Numbered from the stretch's first letter, positions 43,412 through 55,715 are shown. The stretch: 64,000 nt of DNA from Sternotherus odoratus (GCA_032164245.1 JAVMKO010000001.1:171696934-171760933), one strand, 5' to 3'. Program-made: numbers and translations. Notes: generated by a model not told the origin, from the sequence alone.

Positions 43412-43880
43412 AATACTCCTTTCCAGGTTCCATGGGCCCCCTTGCTGGCCACTACCTCTCCTAGCAGCAGCCCCAGTCTCCTAGAGCCCACAGCTCTAAT
43501 GCACATTATCGTACACATTAAGGCCCTGGTACACTGAAGTCCTATAGCTAAATTCTGAGGCTTGTGCAGGGAAAGGGTGGGAGGCAGCATTCATATTATT
43601 TCCCCTCCTCAAGTCTGAGTCCCTTTGCTCTCAGAAGGAAAAAAGGATGAATTGGTCTCATAGGCATGTTTTAAATAAATTAAATACAATTCTTGTGAAC
43701 GGTTGTTGTTTTTAATTTGTATTCCGAGCATAAGATTGACCCCCCCACACACACACACGTAGATCTGAGTTGACCTGTTCCTTTACACATCAGAAAACAT
43801 ATTACAACTTTTTATTTTTTTGCTTTTCTTAACAATGATTAATAACTAAATAGCTGGTCACTTCTACCACATAAAAGACA

Positions 43881-44455
43881 TAGAATATCCGGGTTGGAAG
43901 AGACCTCAGGAGATCATCTAGTCCAACCCCCTGCTCAAAGAAGGACCAATCCCCAACTAAATCATCCCAGCCAGGGCTTTGTCAAGACTGATTGATTTTA
44001 AAATCCTCCAAGGAAGGAGATTTCACCACCTTCCTAGGTAACCCATTCTAGTGCTTCACCACCCTCCTAGTGATACCCCCTCCCCCAATATCCAACCTAA
44101 ACATCCCCCTCTGCAATTTGAGACCATTACTCCTTGTTCTGTCATCTGGTACCACTGAGAACAGAGAATAGATCTATTCTCTTTGGAACCACCTTTGAAA
44201 GGTAGTTGAAAGCAGCTATCAAATCCCGCCATCATTCTTCTCTTCTACAGACTAAATAATCCCAGTTCCCTTGGCCTCTCCTCATAAATCATGTGCTCCA
44301 GCCCCCTAATCATTTTTGTTGCTCTCCTCTGGAGTCTTTCCAATTTTTCCACATCCTTCTTGTAGTGTGGGGCCCAAAATTGCACACAGTACTCCAGATG
44401 AGGCCTCACGGATGCCAAATAGAGGGGAATGATCACATCCGTTGATCTGCTGGCA
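43881..44455 (-). mobile_element. CR1 LINE fragment with RT C-terminus
   Basis: The minus-strand 3-prime end (43881) carries the CR1 terminal text gaggtctcttccaaccc. The 44245-44436 frame encodes a C-terminal portion with [11 protein letters not shown] and [11 protein letters not shown], aligning with residues 423-457 of the CR1 ORF at 33261-34979. It is 5-prime truncated near 44455. A different CR1 subfamily from the 33-kb copy. Confidence 0.9.
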
Positions 44456-44608
44456 ATATGATTTCAGGCAATATGAGTGAGGCAGAGGCATAGTAGAGGA
44501 AAGTTGAGAGAAATATCATTACAAAACAAAAATAGCAAATGCAAATAACAATTGAATAGATTTGATTGTAGGCTAGAGCAGAGGGAGACCAATCCAGACA
44601 ACTGATGG

Positions 44609-45700
44609 GCTGTGTCACCAGTAGCCCTGGAACTTGGGGTACCTCACAATGCTTTGCTTTAGTGCCTCCCAATCTGGGCACTTCACAAAAAGCCAGACAG
44701 CACGTAGGTCACACCCTGAATTTCTGTGAATAGCCACAGCCCTGGTCCAGCAATTCTGACCCCAGCAGCCTGTCAGCAAACACCAACCACACTCTGGCAT
44801 CCAGCAGCCTTGATCCCTACATACAAGGTGACCCCAATACATTGTTCTGGACTTTTCCCCCAAACCATGTGTTCTGCACTGTCCGGCCCTTTCCTGGACA
44901 GTCCAGATACATTAGGTCCATTGCCACTTTAAGGGGATCAAGATACAACAGCTTGCCACCTTAAGTGGAAATACCCAAACAATTCATAACACTGGATTAG
45001 TTGTGATTAAAGAATAAAATAAATTTATCTAATTACAAAGAGAGGTTTTAAGGTAGTACATGTATTAAGGCATTCAAATCAGAAATAGTTGCAAGATCAA
45101 ACAATTTCTAGTGCTAAACTTAACAAACCAGAGTTGGTTCAAATTGAAATTCTTATCACAGGTTTTCAGTGGAATTGCTGACCAAGTTTCAGGTCAGGGT
45201 CTGCTCTCAAGGTGCAATAGCTATTTCTTTTGTCCTCTTAGGTGAAAAGAGAGAGATGGGCAGGGAGAGCGAACTTGGGACAGTTTTGCCCCCTCACTTT
45301 TATAGTTGGTTCACCCTTCGAAAAACATTTTCTTGAGCATGACCCCTCATTAAAGTTCTTTCTAGCTGAGAGCAACCAGACTGGGAGCCTCGTGTGAAAA
45401 GGAGGCTTCCTGCCGTTACTTTTCACCAGTGTATGCTGAAATGCAGATTCTTTTCTTCCTCATCAAGCTGTCTGAATACTCTGTTTACTGCCTATATGCA
45501 AACTGAGGTAAGAACACATCCCTTTCTTTGACAGGCCTTCCTGACCGGTTCTACCTAATTGTGATTACATGAGTGTGAACATGTGCCTTTAACATCATAC
45601 AAGGGGATTTCATAACTTTACACATAATATTGGTACATCCATTTTGCCATGATATCATTAACCAGTGAGTTATTGGCACAAGATAGGCCTTGTGATGTGT
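44609..45700 (-). mobile_element. LTR-like element (antisense)
   Basis: On the minus strand the element begins in the region of tgacacatcacaagg (about 45700). It has a TATA box actataaaagtgagg (about 45293-45307) and a U5-like tail ending about 44609 (tgtgtcaccagtagcc on the plus strand). No internal genes. Boundaries are estimates and no target duplication was seen. A second LTR-like unit follows immediately. Confidence 0.5.
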
Positions 45701-45734
45701 CATTTGAAAACAAAGATTATGTGGCAAAGCGGCC

Positions 45735-46140
45735 TCTCGGACCCCCCTGACTCGGGTCCTTTAGGCTCTGGTGAGGCAAGTGCCATGTCAGCAACCCACC
45801 TAGAAACCCCCAAAGGCAGGCTTTCCCTTCCCCTAAGCACTCCTTTCTGGGTGGGTTTTGCTTCTCTCTGGCTAGGAAAACTATCTCCCTTCTGAGAGAG
45901 ACTCCCTGTCCTGCTGCCACTCAGCTGCAGGCAGCCTCACTCCCTCTATCTCTCCTCCCCTTCCTAGCTGGGGAGGAGGGTTTAAAAAGGTCTCTGACAG
46001 CTTTTTAATTGGGTTCAGCTGATCCTGCTTTGGCCAGTTGCAGCCTTACTCAGCTGAACCCAATTAACCTGCAAGTTACCTCTCTCACCACAAACCCCTC
46101 TGGCAGTAGCCTGCCCTGGGTTTACCCCAATTATTACAAT
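45735..46140 (-). mobile_element. LTR-like element (antisense), short
   Basis: On the minus strand it starts tgtaataattggggtaaacc and contains a direct or inverted pair of gggttcagctga phrases around 46012 and 46049, followed by a TATA-like tttttaaaccc (about 45979-45989). The arrangement resembles U3 sequence. Boundaries are approximate. Confidence 0.45.
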
Positions 46141-46144
46141 AGGG

Positions 46145-46653
46145 TGTGACTATAGAGGTGTATTCAGTCTCAGATATTGTCGAGCATGTTATGAATCACT
46201 GATATGTAAACAAACAGGGTAAAACATGTACCATACCCAGACTGTTGCTAAAGGAATTCCGTTGGGTAGTGCACCCTTTGTTGGGCAGCCAAACTTTTCC
46301 TGGGCTTCATTTGTGTTGCAAAGCAAAGCTGCACAAAAGGAGAGTTGAGGCCCAGGCTTACCATTCCCAATTAGTGGTTTAAAAGGTGACCAACTTAGGG
46401 ATGGGGATACCCAGGTGAAAAATGAGAGGTTGAGAGAAACAAGGGACAATGTGTTTAAGTGGAGACATTCCAGGAGAGTCCGAGAGACAGTAACCCAAGA
46501 CAGCTGAGCTGCCTCTGAGAGGAAAAGGAGGAAGTTGCTTGTGTACATTTTGTAAATAAAGAAATTGCAGGAAGAAAATACCCTAACTTTGCATCACCAC
46601 TGTCTTCTCCAAAGGGAAATTGACTTACAGCGGCCCCCAAATCTAGTCCCACA
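46145..46653 (+). mobile_element. LTR-like element
   Basis: Begins tgtgactatagagg and ends ctagtcccaca, TG...CA type. The poly(A) signal AATAAA lies at 46555-46560 and is followed by about 90 bp of U5-like sequence. No TATA box was recognised with confidence. No clear target duplication. It completes a cluster of three LTR-like units in 2 kb. Confidence 0.55.
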
Positions 46654-47141
46654 CGGCAAATGGGCAACAATATATCTGATGGCACATTCAGTAATTTCCA
46701 CTTTTAAAATCTACCTCCCCGAGACTTATTCTAATATTTCAATCCTGTTTATTAGTTATAACTTTTCTCATCTTCCAAGATCTGTGCCACTGAAGTCCAA
46801 GTAACTAAAGCACCTGGTTTTACATGTTGATGTACACAGGAAAATAGTACTTTGTTTTTTATTTAAAATATTTCTAAAATGTAGCATATGGTACACACAG
46901 AATATATAATGGTGCTGTGTGGTGTAAAATGTATTGGCCCTTGTTTAAGATGACTTACAAAGTCACTTGTGGCATTGCTACAGTGAGTTTACAATGGCTT
47001 CATTTCTCATTATATCACTAACAGATTATTTGCATTACTGTAGGACCTATAGGCTCCAACTGAGCATGAAGCCCCATTGCTGTAGGCACTGTACAAACAT
47101 AATGAGAGAGAGTTCCCTACCCTAAAGAACATAGTCTAAAT

Positions 47142-47474
47142 CAGGGTTTCTCAAACTGGGGGTCGCGAGCCCCCGGGGGGTTGCCGAGCGCTCCCCGGGG
47201 GGTCACGAGCTCCTGACACCGCAACTCGCAGTGGGGACTGGGGCCCGGGGTGCAGCCGGCAGCCTGCCCGCTGCGGGGACTGGGGGCTGGGGTGCAGCAG
47301 GCAGCCCTCCTGCTGCGGGGACTGGGGCTGGGGCGCAGCCGGGAGCCTGCCCGCTGAGGGGACTGGGGGCCGCGGCGCAGCCAGCAGCCCACCCCCTGTG
47401 GGGACTGGAGGGGTCGCGCCGCGCCAACGGAGCTGGAAAACGGGTCGCAGTCTCAAGAAGTTTGAGACCCACTG
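47142..47474. mobile_element. 333-bp hAT-type MITE in a SINE
   Basis: The left end cagggtttctcaaact and the right end, reversed, cagtgggtctcaaactt are hAT-type. The target duplication gtctaaat/atctaaat (47134-47141, 47475-47482) has one mismatch. It contains a four-unit, roughly 42-bp GC-rich minisatellite (47233-47400). Confidence 0.9.
47233..47400. repeat. 42-bp minisatellite, four units
   Basis: Units begin ggggactggggcccgggg or near variants and continue tgcagccggcagcctg. They lie in the hAT MITE at 47142-47474. The open frames over it on both strands are artefacts of the repeat. Confidence 0.9.
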
Positions 47475-47649
47475 ATCTAAATAGGTTAGACAAAATGAGT
47501 GAGGAAACAAGGGCACAAAAAGGTGAGGTGACTTGCCCAAGATCACACAACAGGTCAGTGGCAGAGTCAGGATGAGAACCCTAGTCCCTTAACTCCAGTG
47601 CCGTATGCACCGGACCACACTGACTCGCTTCATATGGTCTAACTGGGTT

Positions 47650-50030
47650 TTTAGATTACCTATAATATGTTGGAATCCAGGTAACAAGTATCTTGCAAGC
47701 TAGAAGATAGCAGTGTGCTGAGGATTAATTGGTTAATGTCAGTACAGTGCTTTGAACATATAAAGAGCTATTATTAAAGATCTTTGGATTTATTTTTAAA
47801 TAACTCGTAGAAGGCAAAAAGAACAAAAAAGTGAAAGATACACATTTCCATTGATCTGGGAGGAAATAAGCTACCTATGACCACTTTAAAAAAAATCCCA
47901 GGAAATTGGTATAAGTTTGATATATGAACTTTTTAACAGCGACTTTTGAATCAATTTTTGATATAACAAAAAGCCTGTCCATGAACAGGTAGTGATACAG
48001 AACTAGGATTAAACTCATGGTATCACAATATAATCACATGTGTGTGGCAACCAGTTACACTGCATTCTGCGATTCTTTGGCACTATTTTTTTTATTCATT
48101 TTATCGGGAGTGGGTCCAACCTTGGAAAATGCAATGACTATTCAAGCTAGGGGTAGCTTTAGAACGCTTTCCACTTCACTGTATGCTCTTGCGTGTTTTA
48201 GTATTTCTTTGCCGATCTGCTGTTTGTGCTTTAATGACCTTGCTCATGTCCAAACACACAAAGCAGCTTTGTGTCAGAACTATCAGCTTTTGCTGTCAGC
48301 TTTTTACTTACAGGATGCACTGCCTTGAAAACTGTCTTGTTTCTAGAAGACTGTTTGGAAAACAGGCTAGAAAACCTACATCATCATAGAAAGATGAGAA
48401 TAAGCATAATAGAGCTTTTCATGACTCTGAAGACGCTTTCAATGTAAGTGCCTGCCTGGGCTTTTAGTACAAAACCTTTTTCAATGGTGCTATAGTATCA
48501 GTAAGATGTCACTAAAAATGTCTCAGGCTTTTGTGACTGGCTATGCTGCTGTGCATTGTGAGAATAAACAGAGGACTCCTCCTTCCTGAGCTAGTGGAGG
48601 TCAGAGAAGTGCGGAGATACAATAGCTGGCTTGGATTCCAAAGGTAAATATAACTCAGTGGGCTGTTTCACAGACATGCCAGCTACTTTTCATTGCCTTC
48701 CTACGGTGAAACACTCTGCCTATGTGAAAACATCACTGAAACCAGACCAGGTTCCATTCAGGTGAGTTTTAGTTGATGGAACATTTAACCTTCTTCAATG
48801 GGCAGTATTTTGTTCAACGTGGGCTCTTCTCTGTTAACTCACAAAACTGAAAACAAAACCAAGGCAAAGCTAACGAAGACTATCTTGTGCATATGTATTC
48901 ACAATGCACAGATGAACACTTAGTTCAGAGGGACCATCTGAACTCTATCTCAGCATGTTGGAGTTACAGAACTGGACAGGGATTCCATGAGGATGGGCTC
49001 TTTTTTTGTGAATTTTCCAGCCCCCTCTAATTCAGATTGAGCCAAAAATACTGGAAGAGCATACATCAGCATGGTATTTCAACCATTTCACTTCAAGATC
49101 CTGTCTGAAGTACAGCAATGAGCAAAAATAAGAAGCATGGGAAAAAGTTGAAAAGTTGAGTGATCTTTTTAACTGCCAAAGAATGGGAAGGCTCAAGTTC
49201 ATTTTCCAGGGTGATGGAATGATCAGGAGTTCACCCAAATATACACCATACATGCTACTAGTAAATGTGCTTATAGTCAGAAAACCTAATATATAGGAGG
49301 GGTGAAGTGCACCAGATACATGCCTGTGCTCATGGCTCTGTGCAGGAGATGCCAACTAATATCCCCGGAGGGCCAGAGGAGTCCATTGTAGGGGGGGTCA
49401 GCTAGGAGACCAGCTCTGGTATGGCTGTGGGTTTGCCTCGCATGTCATAAATGAAAAATGACTTGAAAATTTCCAGAAACTTTTTCACTAATGATAATTT
49501 ATAACTAGCATATAGGACTACATTTACCAGTAAGACTGAGATGTTTCATTACTAGCAGTGATCTCTACTTTTGTTATAGCTTCCTTGAGAGTTCTAGGAA
49601 ATGTTGTAAACTCATCTCCACCTAATTTAAGCTTTCAGTCATCCGCTGTGGCTGGAGATTTCAATTAAATTAATCCTCCTTCCTTGCTCTTTTTATCTCT
49701 CCACTCGAGAGTAAAGTCTGCATTCTGTAGAGTTCAGGAATTCACCTTTAACCTGTCCACTTCACATGCTGTTTGCAGACACTAGCTCTCAATACACCCA
49801 AAAAGGGCTTCACTTCTGCCACTCTCTATATGGAAGGAATATGGTTTAACCTGTACTTGGCAGCTTCCAATCTCATTCAATGTCCCTCAGCTGCTGTTTT
49901 CAGTCTTTTACCTCGAGTTTATTCCTATCTGAAAGGATCACTTCTAGAGCTGGCAGAAGCTAGAAGTCCCATGAAATATTTGAAATGTCAAAATTTGTTT
50001 TTGTTCTGACTTGGCACAAAGCTTTTTAAC
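47650..50030. other. Stretch without recognised genes
   Basis: AT-rich, apparently single-copy. No exon, RNA gene or named repeat was recognised. Short open frames are uninformative. Confidence 0.5.
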
Positions 50031-50260
50031 TTTTTCAGTTAAATGGATTTAAAAAAAAATAAACATGGGTTTATCAAAGTTCTGTTTTGATTAAATTGAA
50101 ACATTTCATTCTGATTTTGATTATTTTAAAAAAAAATTCAGAATAATTGTTCTTTTCAAATGAAAAATAAAAAACATTCCATTCTGACAATGTCAAAACA
50201 GAATAATTCTACAACACTGAAATGCTTCATTCCAAATTTTTTCCTAAATTAAATTTCATC
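50030..50260. repeat. AT-rich quasi-repeat
   Basis: The words aaacatttcattctga, aaacattccattctga and gaaatgcttcattcc recur with A/T runs. This looks like a decayed low-complexity tandem repeat. No family name is offered. Confidence 0.5.
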
Positions 50261-50445
50261 AAAATCAGCCCGCTCCCTTTTAGGTCCTGCATGTTGCATA
50301 TACAGAGATAGTTGGTCGTCATCAATCAGCTGTTCACTGCCTGAAAAATATAGGGGGCCCTCTGGAACAGAAGTCCTGGATCCCAAGGATTCAAGGCTCC
50401 ACTCTTTGGCCCCAATAAAGCATATAAGTATGTGTTTAGAATCTA

Positions 50446-50714
50446 AGGGGTCTCCAGACTTTGAGACAAGGGCCATATTAGATTTTTGAAGGGGCTTTGC
50501 GGGCCAAAGCAATGCTAAAAAAATTCAATATATGCAAAATCCCCCCTCCCCCTTTTTTGCTCCTCCATCCACTGCCGTGGGGGAACTCACCTCTCTGCAC
50601 ATGGAGCCGCCGGCAGTATATTGCTTCTCCACATGCCTGCTCAGCTGGAGGGCTGGACAAATCAAAGCAGGGGGCTGGATTCAGCCCCCAGGCCATAGTT
50701 TGGAGACCCCTGGT
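50446..50714. mobile_element. hAT-type MITE, about 270 bp
   Basis: The left end aaggggtctccagactt and the right end, reversed, ccaggggtctccaaacta are hAT-like termini. The flanks share gtttaga (50434-50440 and 50715-50721), a probable but imperfect target duplication. Its right end overlaps the start of the 440-bp duplicated block (50708). Confidence 0.75.
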
Positions 50715-51140
50715 TTAGATGTTTTGCTGGATCAGAGCTTTCTCAGTCCAGGCCTTCCTTCCTTTTCTTAATTAATTACCATGGGGCGTAGGAGACCTAG
50801 TCATGGACCAGCACCCCATTGTGCTATGTCACTATACAAACACAGATCAAAAGACAGTTCCTTCCCCAGGGGCCTTCTACTTGATACATAATGGACTGTA
50901 AGGCTTAGGGTATCTTATACTATCATACAAAAAACATGGGATGTGTTTCATGTGGCTAGAACCTTGAGCTGCATTTTTACTGTTTGGTTCATTTTTATTA
51001 AACTATCGCTTTCTAATAACATTGTTTTTAAAGAGCTGAACATTCTCACTCTCAATTCTGTTTTAAGGCATTTTGTTTGGAAATTTCTTTGTGGGCTACA
51101 ACTTCAGTGATGTATTTGCAAATAAATGTGAGTTTTCAAC
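50708..51140 (+). repeat. 440-bp direct repeat, copy 1
   Basis: Starts acccctggtttagatg and ends gagttttcaac. The sequence reappears at 52211-52645 with only a few substitutions (gagcttt/gatcttt, gggcg/gggtg, caggg/caagg, taaatg/taactg). Includes a SINE tail at about 50800-50872. An LTR lies exactly between the copies. Confidence 0.95.
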
Positions 51141-51143
51141 TGC

Positions 51144-52211
51144 TGTGACGGTGCTGTTGCTGGTGGGATCCAACTGTGAGTGTCAGATCAGGACAGATTG
51201 CTTCCAAAGGGGCAACTACAGCCCAAAGCTGGGGGGTTTTCACACTAAGGCAAACCAAACCAGCCAAACAGAAAAGACTTTGGTTTCACCCCACTGGCTA
51301 ACCACAAGTCACACAAGCAATCCCCTTAAGACACTCCAGATTCCCAGTATCACCACCAGCAGCCACCTGTCCTGGGGATCAATGGTTATGAAAACCAATA
51401 CCCCAAATAAAGAAAACGGTTCTCCCCAATTCCAAAGAATCAGACCCCAGACCCAGGTCAATATACAAATCAGATCTTCCCACAAATCACGCTGTTGCCA
51501 ATCCTTTAGAATCTAAAATCTAAAGGTTTATTGTACAAGGAAAAAGGTATAGGTGAGAGTTAGGAATGGTTAAAAGAAATCAATTACATGCAGTAATGGC
51601 AAATATCTTGGTTCAGGCTTGCAGCAAAGGTAGAGTAACTGCAGGTTCAAATCAAAGTCTTTAGAAAGCATCCCATTTAGGGATGGGTCAGCACCTTAGT
51701 CCAGAGTTCACCTGTGTAGCAAAGTCCATTCAGAGCTGGAAGCAAGACAGGCTGCAGGCTGGAGGTAGAAGACAAAAAATGGAGGACGTTCTTCCAGGCT
51801 TTATAGACTTCCTCCTGTGGGTGAAGACCCTCCTCCTCCTTATGCAGAGTCTGGTTGCAAACTGCAGGTCCACAGCCACATGGTCCAATTCCCAGACTCT
51901 CAATGATTCAGTTTTTGCCCAGGCATGTCCCATACCTGGGGAGGCTCCTCGGGTGTGGACAGAGTTAATTGTGCAGTTAATGGCCCCTTAATGGGGCAAT
52001 AGGCAGGCCATTCAAGTTAACACCAGCTTGCCTGAGATTCCACCCAGAAACCAAGCATAAGCTTGAAGTACAAAGATACACACACACATCAATGGCATAT
52101 TCATAATCCGCCCTCCATAACCTGGTCATAGACACCTGTTATGACCCCCTTCACATAATATTTGGTACCCCAATGATCTATATGGTACCCAATTATTTCA
52201 GTAACGTGACA
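51144..52211 (-). mobile_element. Solo LTR-like element (antisense), about 1.07 kb
   Basis: Minus strand: starts TGTCACGTTACTG (52211) and ends CAGCACCGTCACA (51144), so its termini are imperfect 13-bp inverted repeats. A TATA box (ctataaagcctgg) lies at about 51800-51812 and a poly(A) signal AATAAA at about 51529-51534, in U3-R-U5 order. The U3 start (aaataattgggtaccatata) is related to the LTR at 12307-13572. No internal genes. It sits precisely between two 440-bp direct repeats and has no short target duplication. Confidence 0.75.
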
Positions 52212-52645
52212 CCCCTGGTTTAGATGTTTTGCTGGATCAGATCTTTCTCAGTCCAGGCCTTCCTTCCTTTTCTTAATTAATTACCATGGGGTGTAGGAGA
52301 CCTAGTCATGGACCAGCACCCCATTGTGCTATGTCACTATACAAACACAGATCAAAAGACAGTTCCTTCCCCAAGGGCCTTCTACTTGATACATAATGGA
52401 CTGTAAGGCTTAGGGTATCTTATACTATCATACAAAAAACATGGGATGTGTTTCATGTGGCTAGAACCTTGAGCTGCATTTTTACTGTTTGGTTCATTTT
52501 TATTAAACTATCGCTTTCTAATAACATTGTTTTTAAAGAGCTGAACATTCTCACTCTCAATTCTGTTTTAAGGCATTTTGTTTGGAAATTTCTTTGTGGG
52601 CTACAACTTCAGTGATGTATTTGCAAATAACTGTGAGTTTTCAAC
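52211..52645 (+). repeat. 440-bp direct repeat, copy 2
   Basis: Second copy of 50708-51140. Its right flank continues into unique sequence (aaatgttgaaagcc), whereas the left flank of copy 1 is the hAT MITE, so the unduplicated ancestor probably ran hAT, block, aaatgttg. Confidence 0.95.
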
Positions 52646-53159
52646 AAATGTTGAAAGCCTTATCAGACAGCTTTTTTTTATTGCATTTAGATATATCTGT
52701 TTGGCATTATTCTAGAACTGAACAAAAAATTGCCACCTTGATAACCCAAAGAAAAGAAAACAGGAAAATACTCATTAAAGTTTGATGTAAAGTGTACAGA
52801 GCACAATAAAAGTACATTGCACCAGCATTAGTTCATAATGCTGGCAAAGAGCAAAAGGTGATATATATATATATTTTTTAAAATGCAGTACTCTTGCAAA
52901 TGTAATGTAAAAACGGCATCTGTCCCTTAGCATCTTTATTCTGCTGAGAGATTAAATTACTGTTTGTTCCTTCTTAAATTTGTGTTTAGCATATATTGTA
53001 ATCATCATAGTTCAATACATAGCCAGATTCTCCAGTCCACTAAATTAATGTCCCCTATGAAGGGGAAACCTAGGTAAAGCTGCTGAAATCAGCATAACCA
53101 CCTCCTACTCCAGCTGTTCCCTTCCCCACAGTGTAAGCAGGAGGAAAGAATGGGCTAGG

Positions 53160-53188
53160 GGTGTGGTGGAGCTCAGCTCCACCACACC
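53160..53188. repeat. Perfect 29-bp palindrome
   Basis: Arms ggtgtggtggagct (53160-53173) and agctccaccacacc (53175-53188) are exact complements around one C. No target duplication or transposon end is visible nearby. Confidence 0.9.
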
Positions 53189-54402
53189 TGACCCTTGGTC
53201 CATAATCTCCAGAGTTTATGGCAGCAAAAGAAATAAGCGCAGCCAGAGGACTCCTACTTCTGCCCCATGGAGGCTAGACAGGGATCAGGGAGTCCAGAGA
53301 TGGGTTCTTGTAGTGTCTGCTGTTCCACATAGTGGTGAATTGGAAACACAGTCTGACTAGAACTTGTAGTCAGATAAAATAGCATAAAGCCATTGTACAT
53401 TCACGGTCACCCAGACTTGAACAAGAAAGGAAATGTCTTTGTTTAGTGCTCAGTTCTGCTAAACATAGCTGAATAGTACCTTACTATGAACACAGTTCTA
53501 TAGCTTTCAGTGGCACTGTGCATGTAGTAAAGGTTTGGCCTTATTCCCACTGAAGTCAATAGAAAAAGTCCCATTGATTTCCATGAAGCAGGATCGGTCT
53601 ATCAGTTACTACTCGATGTTAATAATAATGGCAAACATGACCCTGAATGATCTATAGCCATATAGATTCTCAGTCTTTGGAAACTCTGAACAGGTTACAG
53701 CAGAATTAATCTCTGAATCTCAACATTTAAATGAGTGTGATTTAGCAAAGAAGGCACCTTGGGAAAGAACATTAGCCAAAACATCATAAGCAAAAAGTAG
53801 TAGTACTTTAAAATTAGCCATTGCTAGTGTCAAAGGACTGTTGTCCTCTTTCCCTCTGCTCAGCTACTGGAATTGGTTCATTGCAAAGATAGTTATGAAA
53901 CACCAAGGGAAAAAGTGGAATAAAACTGCAACAGCCTCTTACAGCAACATGGATAGAAACAAGGTGTCAGGTGTCACCTTGGATAGACTTAAGTTATGAT
54001 GGCATTCTACTAGCTCACTTCATTAAAAATGTGAACAAATTTAAGCCCATGGGTTATGTGATTGACCTTAATTTGTTTTTATAATGCTGCCTAAAAATTT
54101 CAGAGCATATGTGAGGTACATGAATTCAAAAATAACACTGTACATAAGTTCTATTTTTGCTGTTCCCTACTCATAAATGAGATAATAGACACTAGGCTGA
54201 AAATCAGAAATCCCATCAAGCTGCTAAACATTACTTAGAAAATAATCCAGTTTATTTTGATCTTGAGAGAGAAGGCATCATTAAGTGAAGGAACACAGTT
54301 TACCTAGTATCTTCTGTTCAGCTCATGCTGCTATATTTTAACAGGGATCATTTGTGAAGAACACAACCAGGTCTTAAAAGCCTTGGATTTTGAACTACAA
54401 CG

Positions 54403-54419
54403 CCCCCCCCCCCCCCCCC
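54403..54419. repeat. C17 homopolymer
   Basis: Seventeen consecutive C residues after acaacg. Simple sequence; the exact length may be an assembly artefact. Confidence 0.85.
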
Positions 54420-54512
54420 AATCTGCCTTTGATTTCCCAGGATGGGAGATAGAGCCCAATCGATTTTTCTTAAGGAAAATTCAAAGGATATTTTTAATCT
54501 CTAATAATTTCT

Positions 54513-54780
54513 TGGGCCAGGTTTACATTTTGGAAAGATTTACTGGCATACTATACCGCAAAGTGCTCCTAATGTGAGCATGGTTTGTTGGCAAAATTGT
54601 GCTTTTGCTGTTATAGCTTGTTCAAGCCCCTCCCTAAACAAAATAAGCTTCTATCTTTAAACGCACAGTGATGTCTGTATTACTGTGTCTACAGTAGGGG
54701 CTCTTCCTGGCACAACTATCTTGGTCACAGATCACAACTTATCACTGATGGACAGCACAAGTTTATAGTGTAGACCTGGA
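54513..54780. mobile_element. Harbinger-type MITE, foldback
   Basis: The left end ggccaggtttacattttgg and the right end, reversed, ccaggtctacactataaac are matching termini. The interior carries facing motifs (tggcaaaattgtgcttttgc and gtgtctacagtaggggctct). The ends resemble the ggcctggtctacact termini of the other Harbinger-type elements here. A TWA target duplication is not clear. Confidence 0.65.
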
Positions 54781-54789
54781 CTTGATCAT

Positions 54790-55715
54790 CTTGTCTCTTA
54801 TGTCGATACAAACATAAAGAAAATCATTTAGTCATATAATCAGATAAGAGACTTAGTTAAACAGTATCCAGGTCTTAACTCCACAACTAACAACCATAGA
54901 ATAACTATTAATGTTAATAACATAAATCAATGTATATTCAAATTGGAAGCAACCCTACTAGCTTCATTAGATGAAAAGTATAAAGGCTGAAATCCTGGTC
55001 CCATAGAAGTCACTGGCAAAATTGCCCTTGACATAGTCCAGCCAGGATTTCAACTCCAGTGTCTCCAAAAGCAGGAAACAGACATTTGGATAAATTAGTT
55101 TTAAAAGTTGATTGGAAAAAAGTTCTATGCACATTACACAAAATCAATTTTCAATTGATATCCTGGGATTCAATATTTTATTGCCCATAGATTATTATAA
55201 CTCTTACAGTTGTTAAGAAAGTAGCCAAAGTTCCTTCCACTAGCCCTAAATATTTATGCCTAAGGACACATTTTATTACTGCTGGGGGGAGCGTCTTGCT
55301 ATCATAACTCTTCGTGCTCAGAGTGACACTTTCTATTCAGACATAACCAGAAACTTTCTACCTTTAACCTCTTCAATATTTCTGTTAAGCATAAACATAT
55401 GATGTGGCATATAATAGGGAAGGCTGATGTTAATACCATTTCACAGATTGCCAAGAAATAAAGTATTAAAATTAAGCACAGAAAATTGGAAAGGAGTTAA
55501 CTAATTATTTACAATTAGTGAATATAACACACATGCTAAAGGGCCAGTCTAATAAAACCCTTATGAAACTCTTGAATTTGGAAGGCTAGAATTATAAGGC
55601 AACATCAGGAATATAAGGAACGTTTTCAAAATGCCAGTTCATTTTTGTTGAACTATTCTTCTACTCTATGGATTCTTTTACCAAAATGTCCTCTTATACA
55701 CGCATGGGCTTATTT
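54790..55715. other. Stretch without recognised genes
   Basis: No gene. The part near 54985-55070 (ggtcccatagaagtcactgg, ccagccaggatttcaact) is another trace of the ancient dispersed repeat. Confidence 0.45.

Larger units (their letters stand above)
47036..47640 (-). repeat. MIR/CORE-like SINE, nearly complete, split by a hAT MITE
   Basis: Tail phrases (gaagccccattgctgtaggc, cactgtacaaaca, ccctaaagaacatag) occur at 47036-47141. Core phrases (gacttgcccaagatcacac, gtcagtggcagagtc) and a minus-strand B-box-like ggttctcatcc lie at 47483-47640. A 333-bp hAT MITE separates the two parts at the 8-bp site. The core and B-box resemble MIR; the tail is longer than I recall for MIR itself, so the exact family is uncertain. 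Confidence 0.75.
52655..54500. other. Stretch without recognised genes
   Basis: AT-rich sequence with an (AT)n run at about 52861-52872, traces of the ancient gaagtcaatgg repeat at about 53545-53600, a 29-bp palindrome at 53160-53188 and a C-run at 54403-54419. No exon was recognised. Confidence 0.5.

Noticed and set aside
47151..47546. Minus-strand frames up to 131 codons with repeated Pro/Arg text.
   Set aside because: They translate the 42-bp minisatellite in a hAT MITE.
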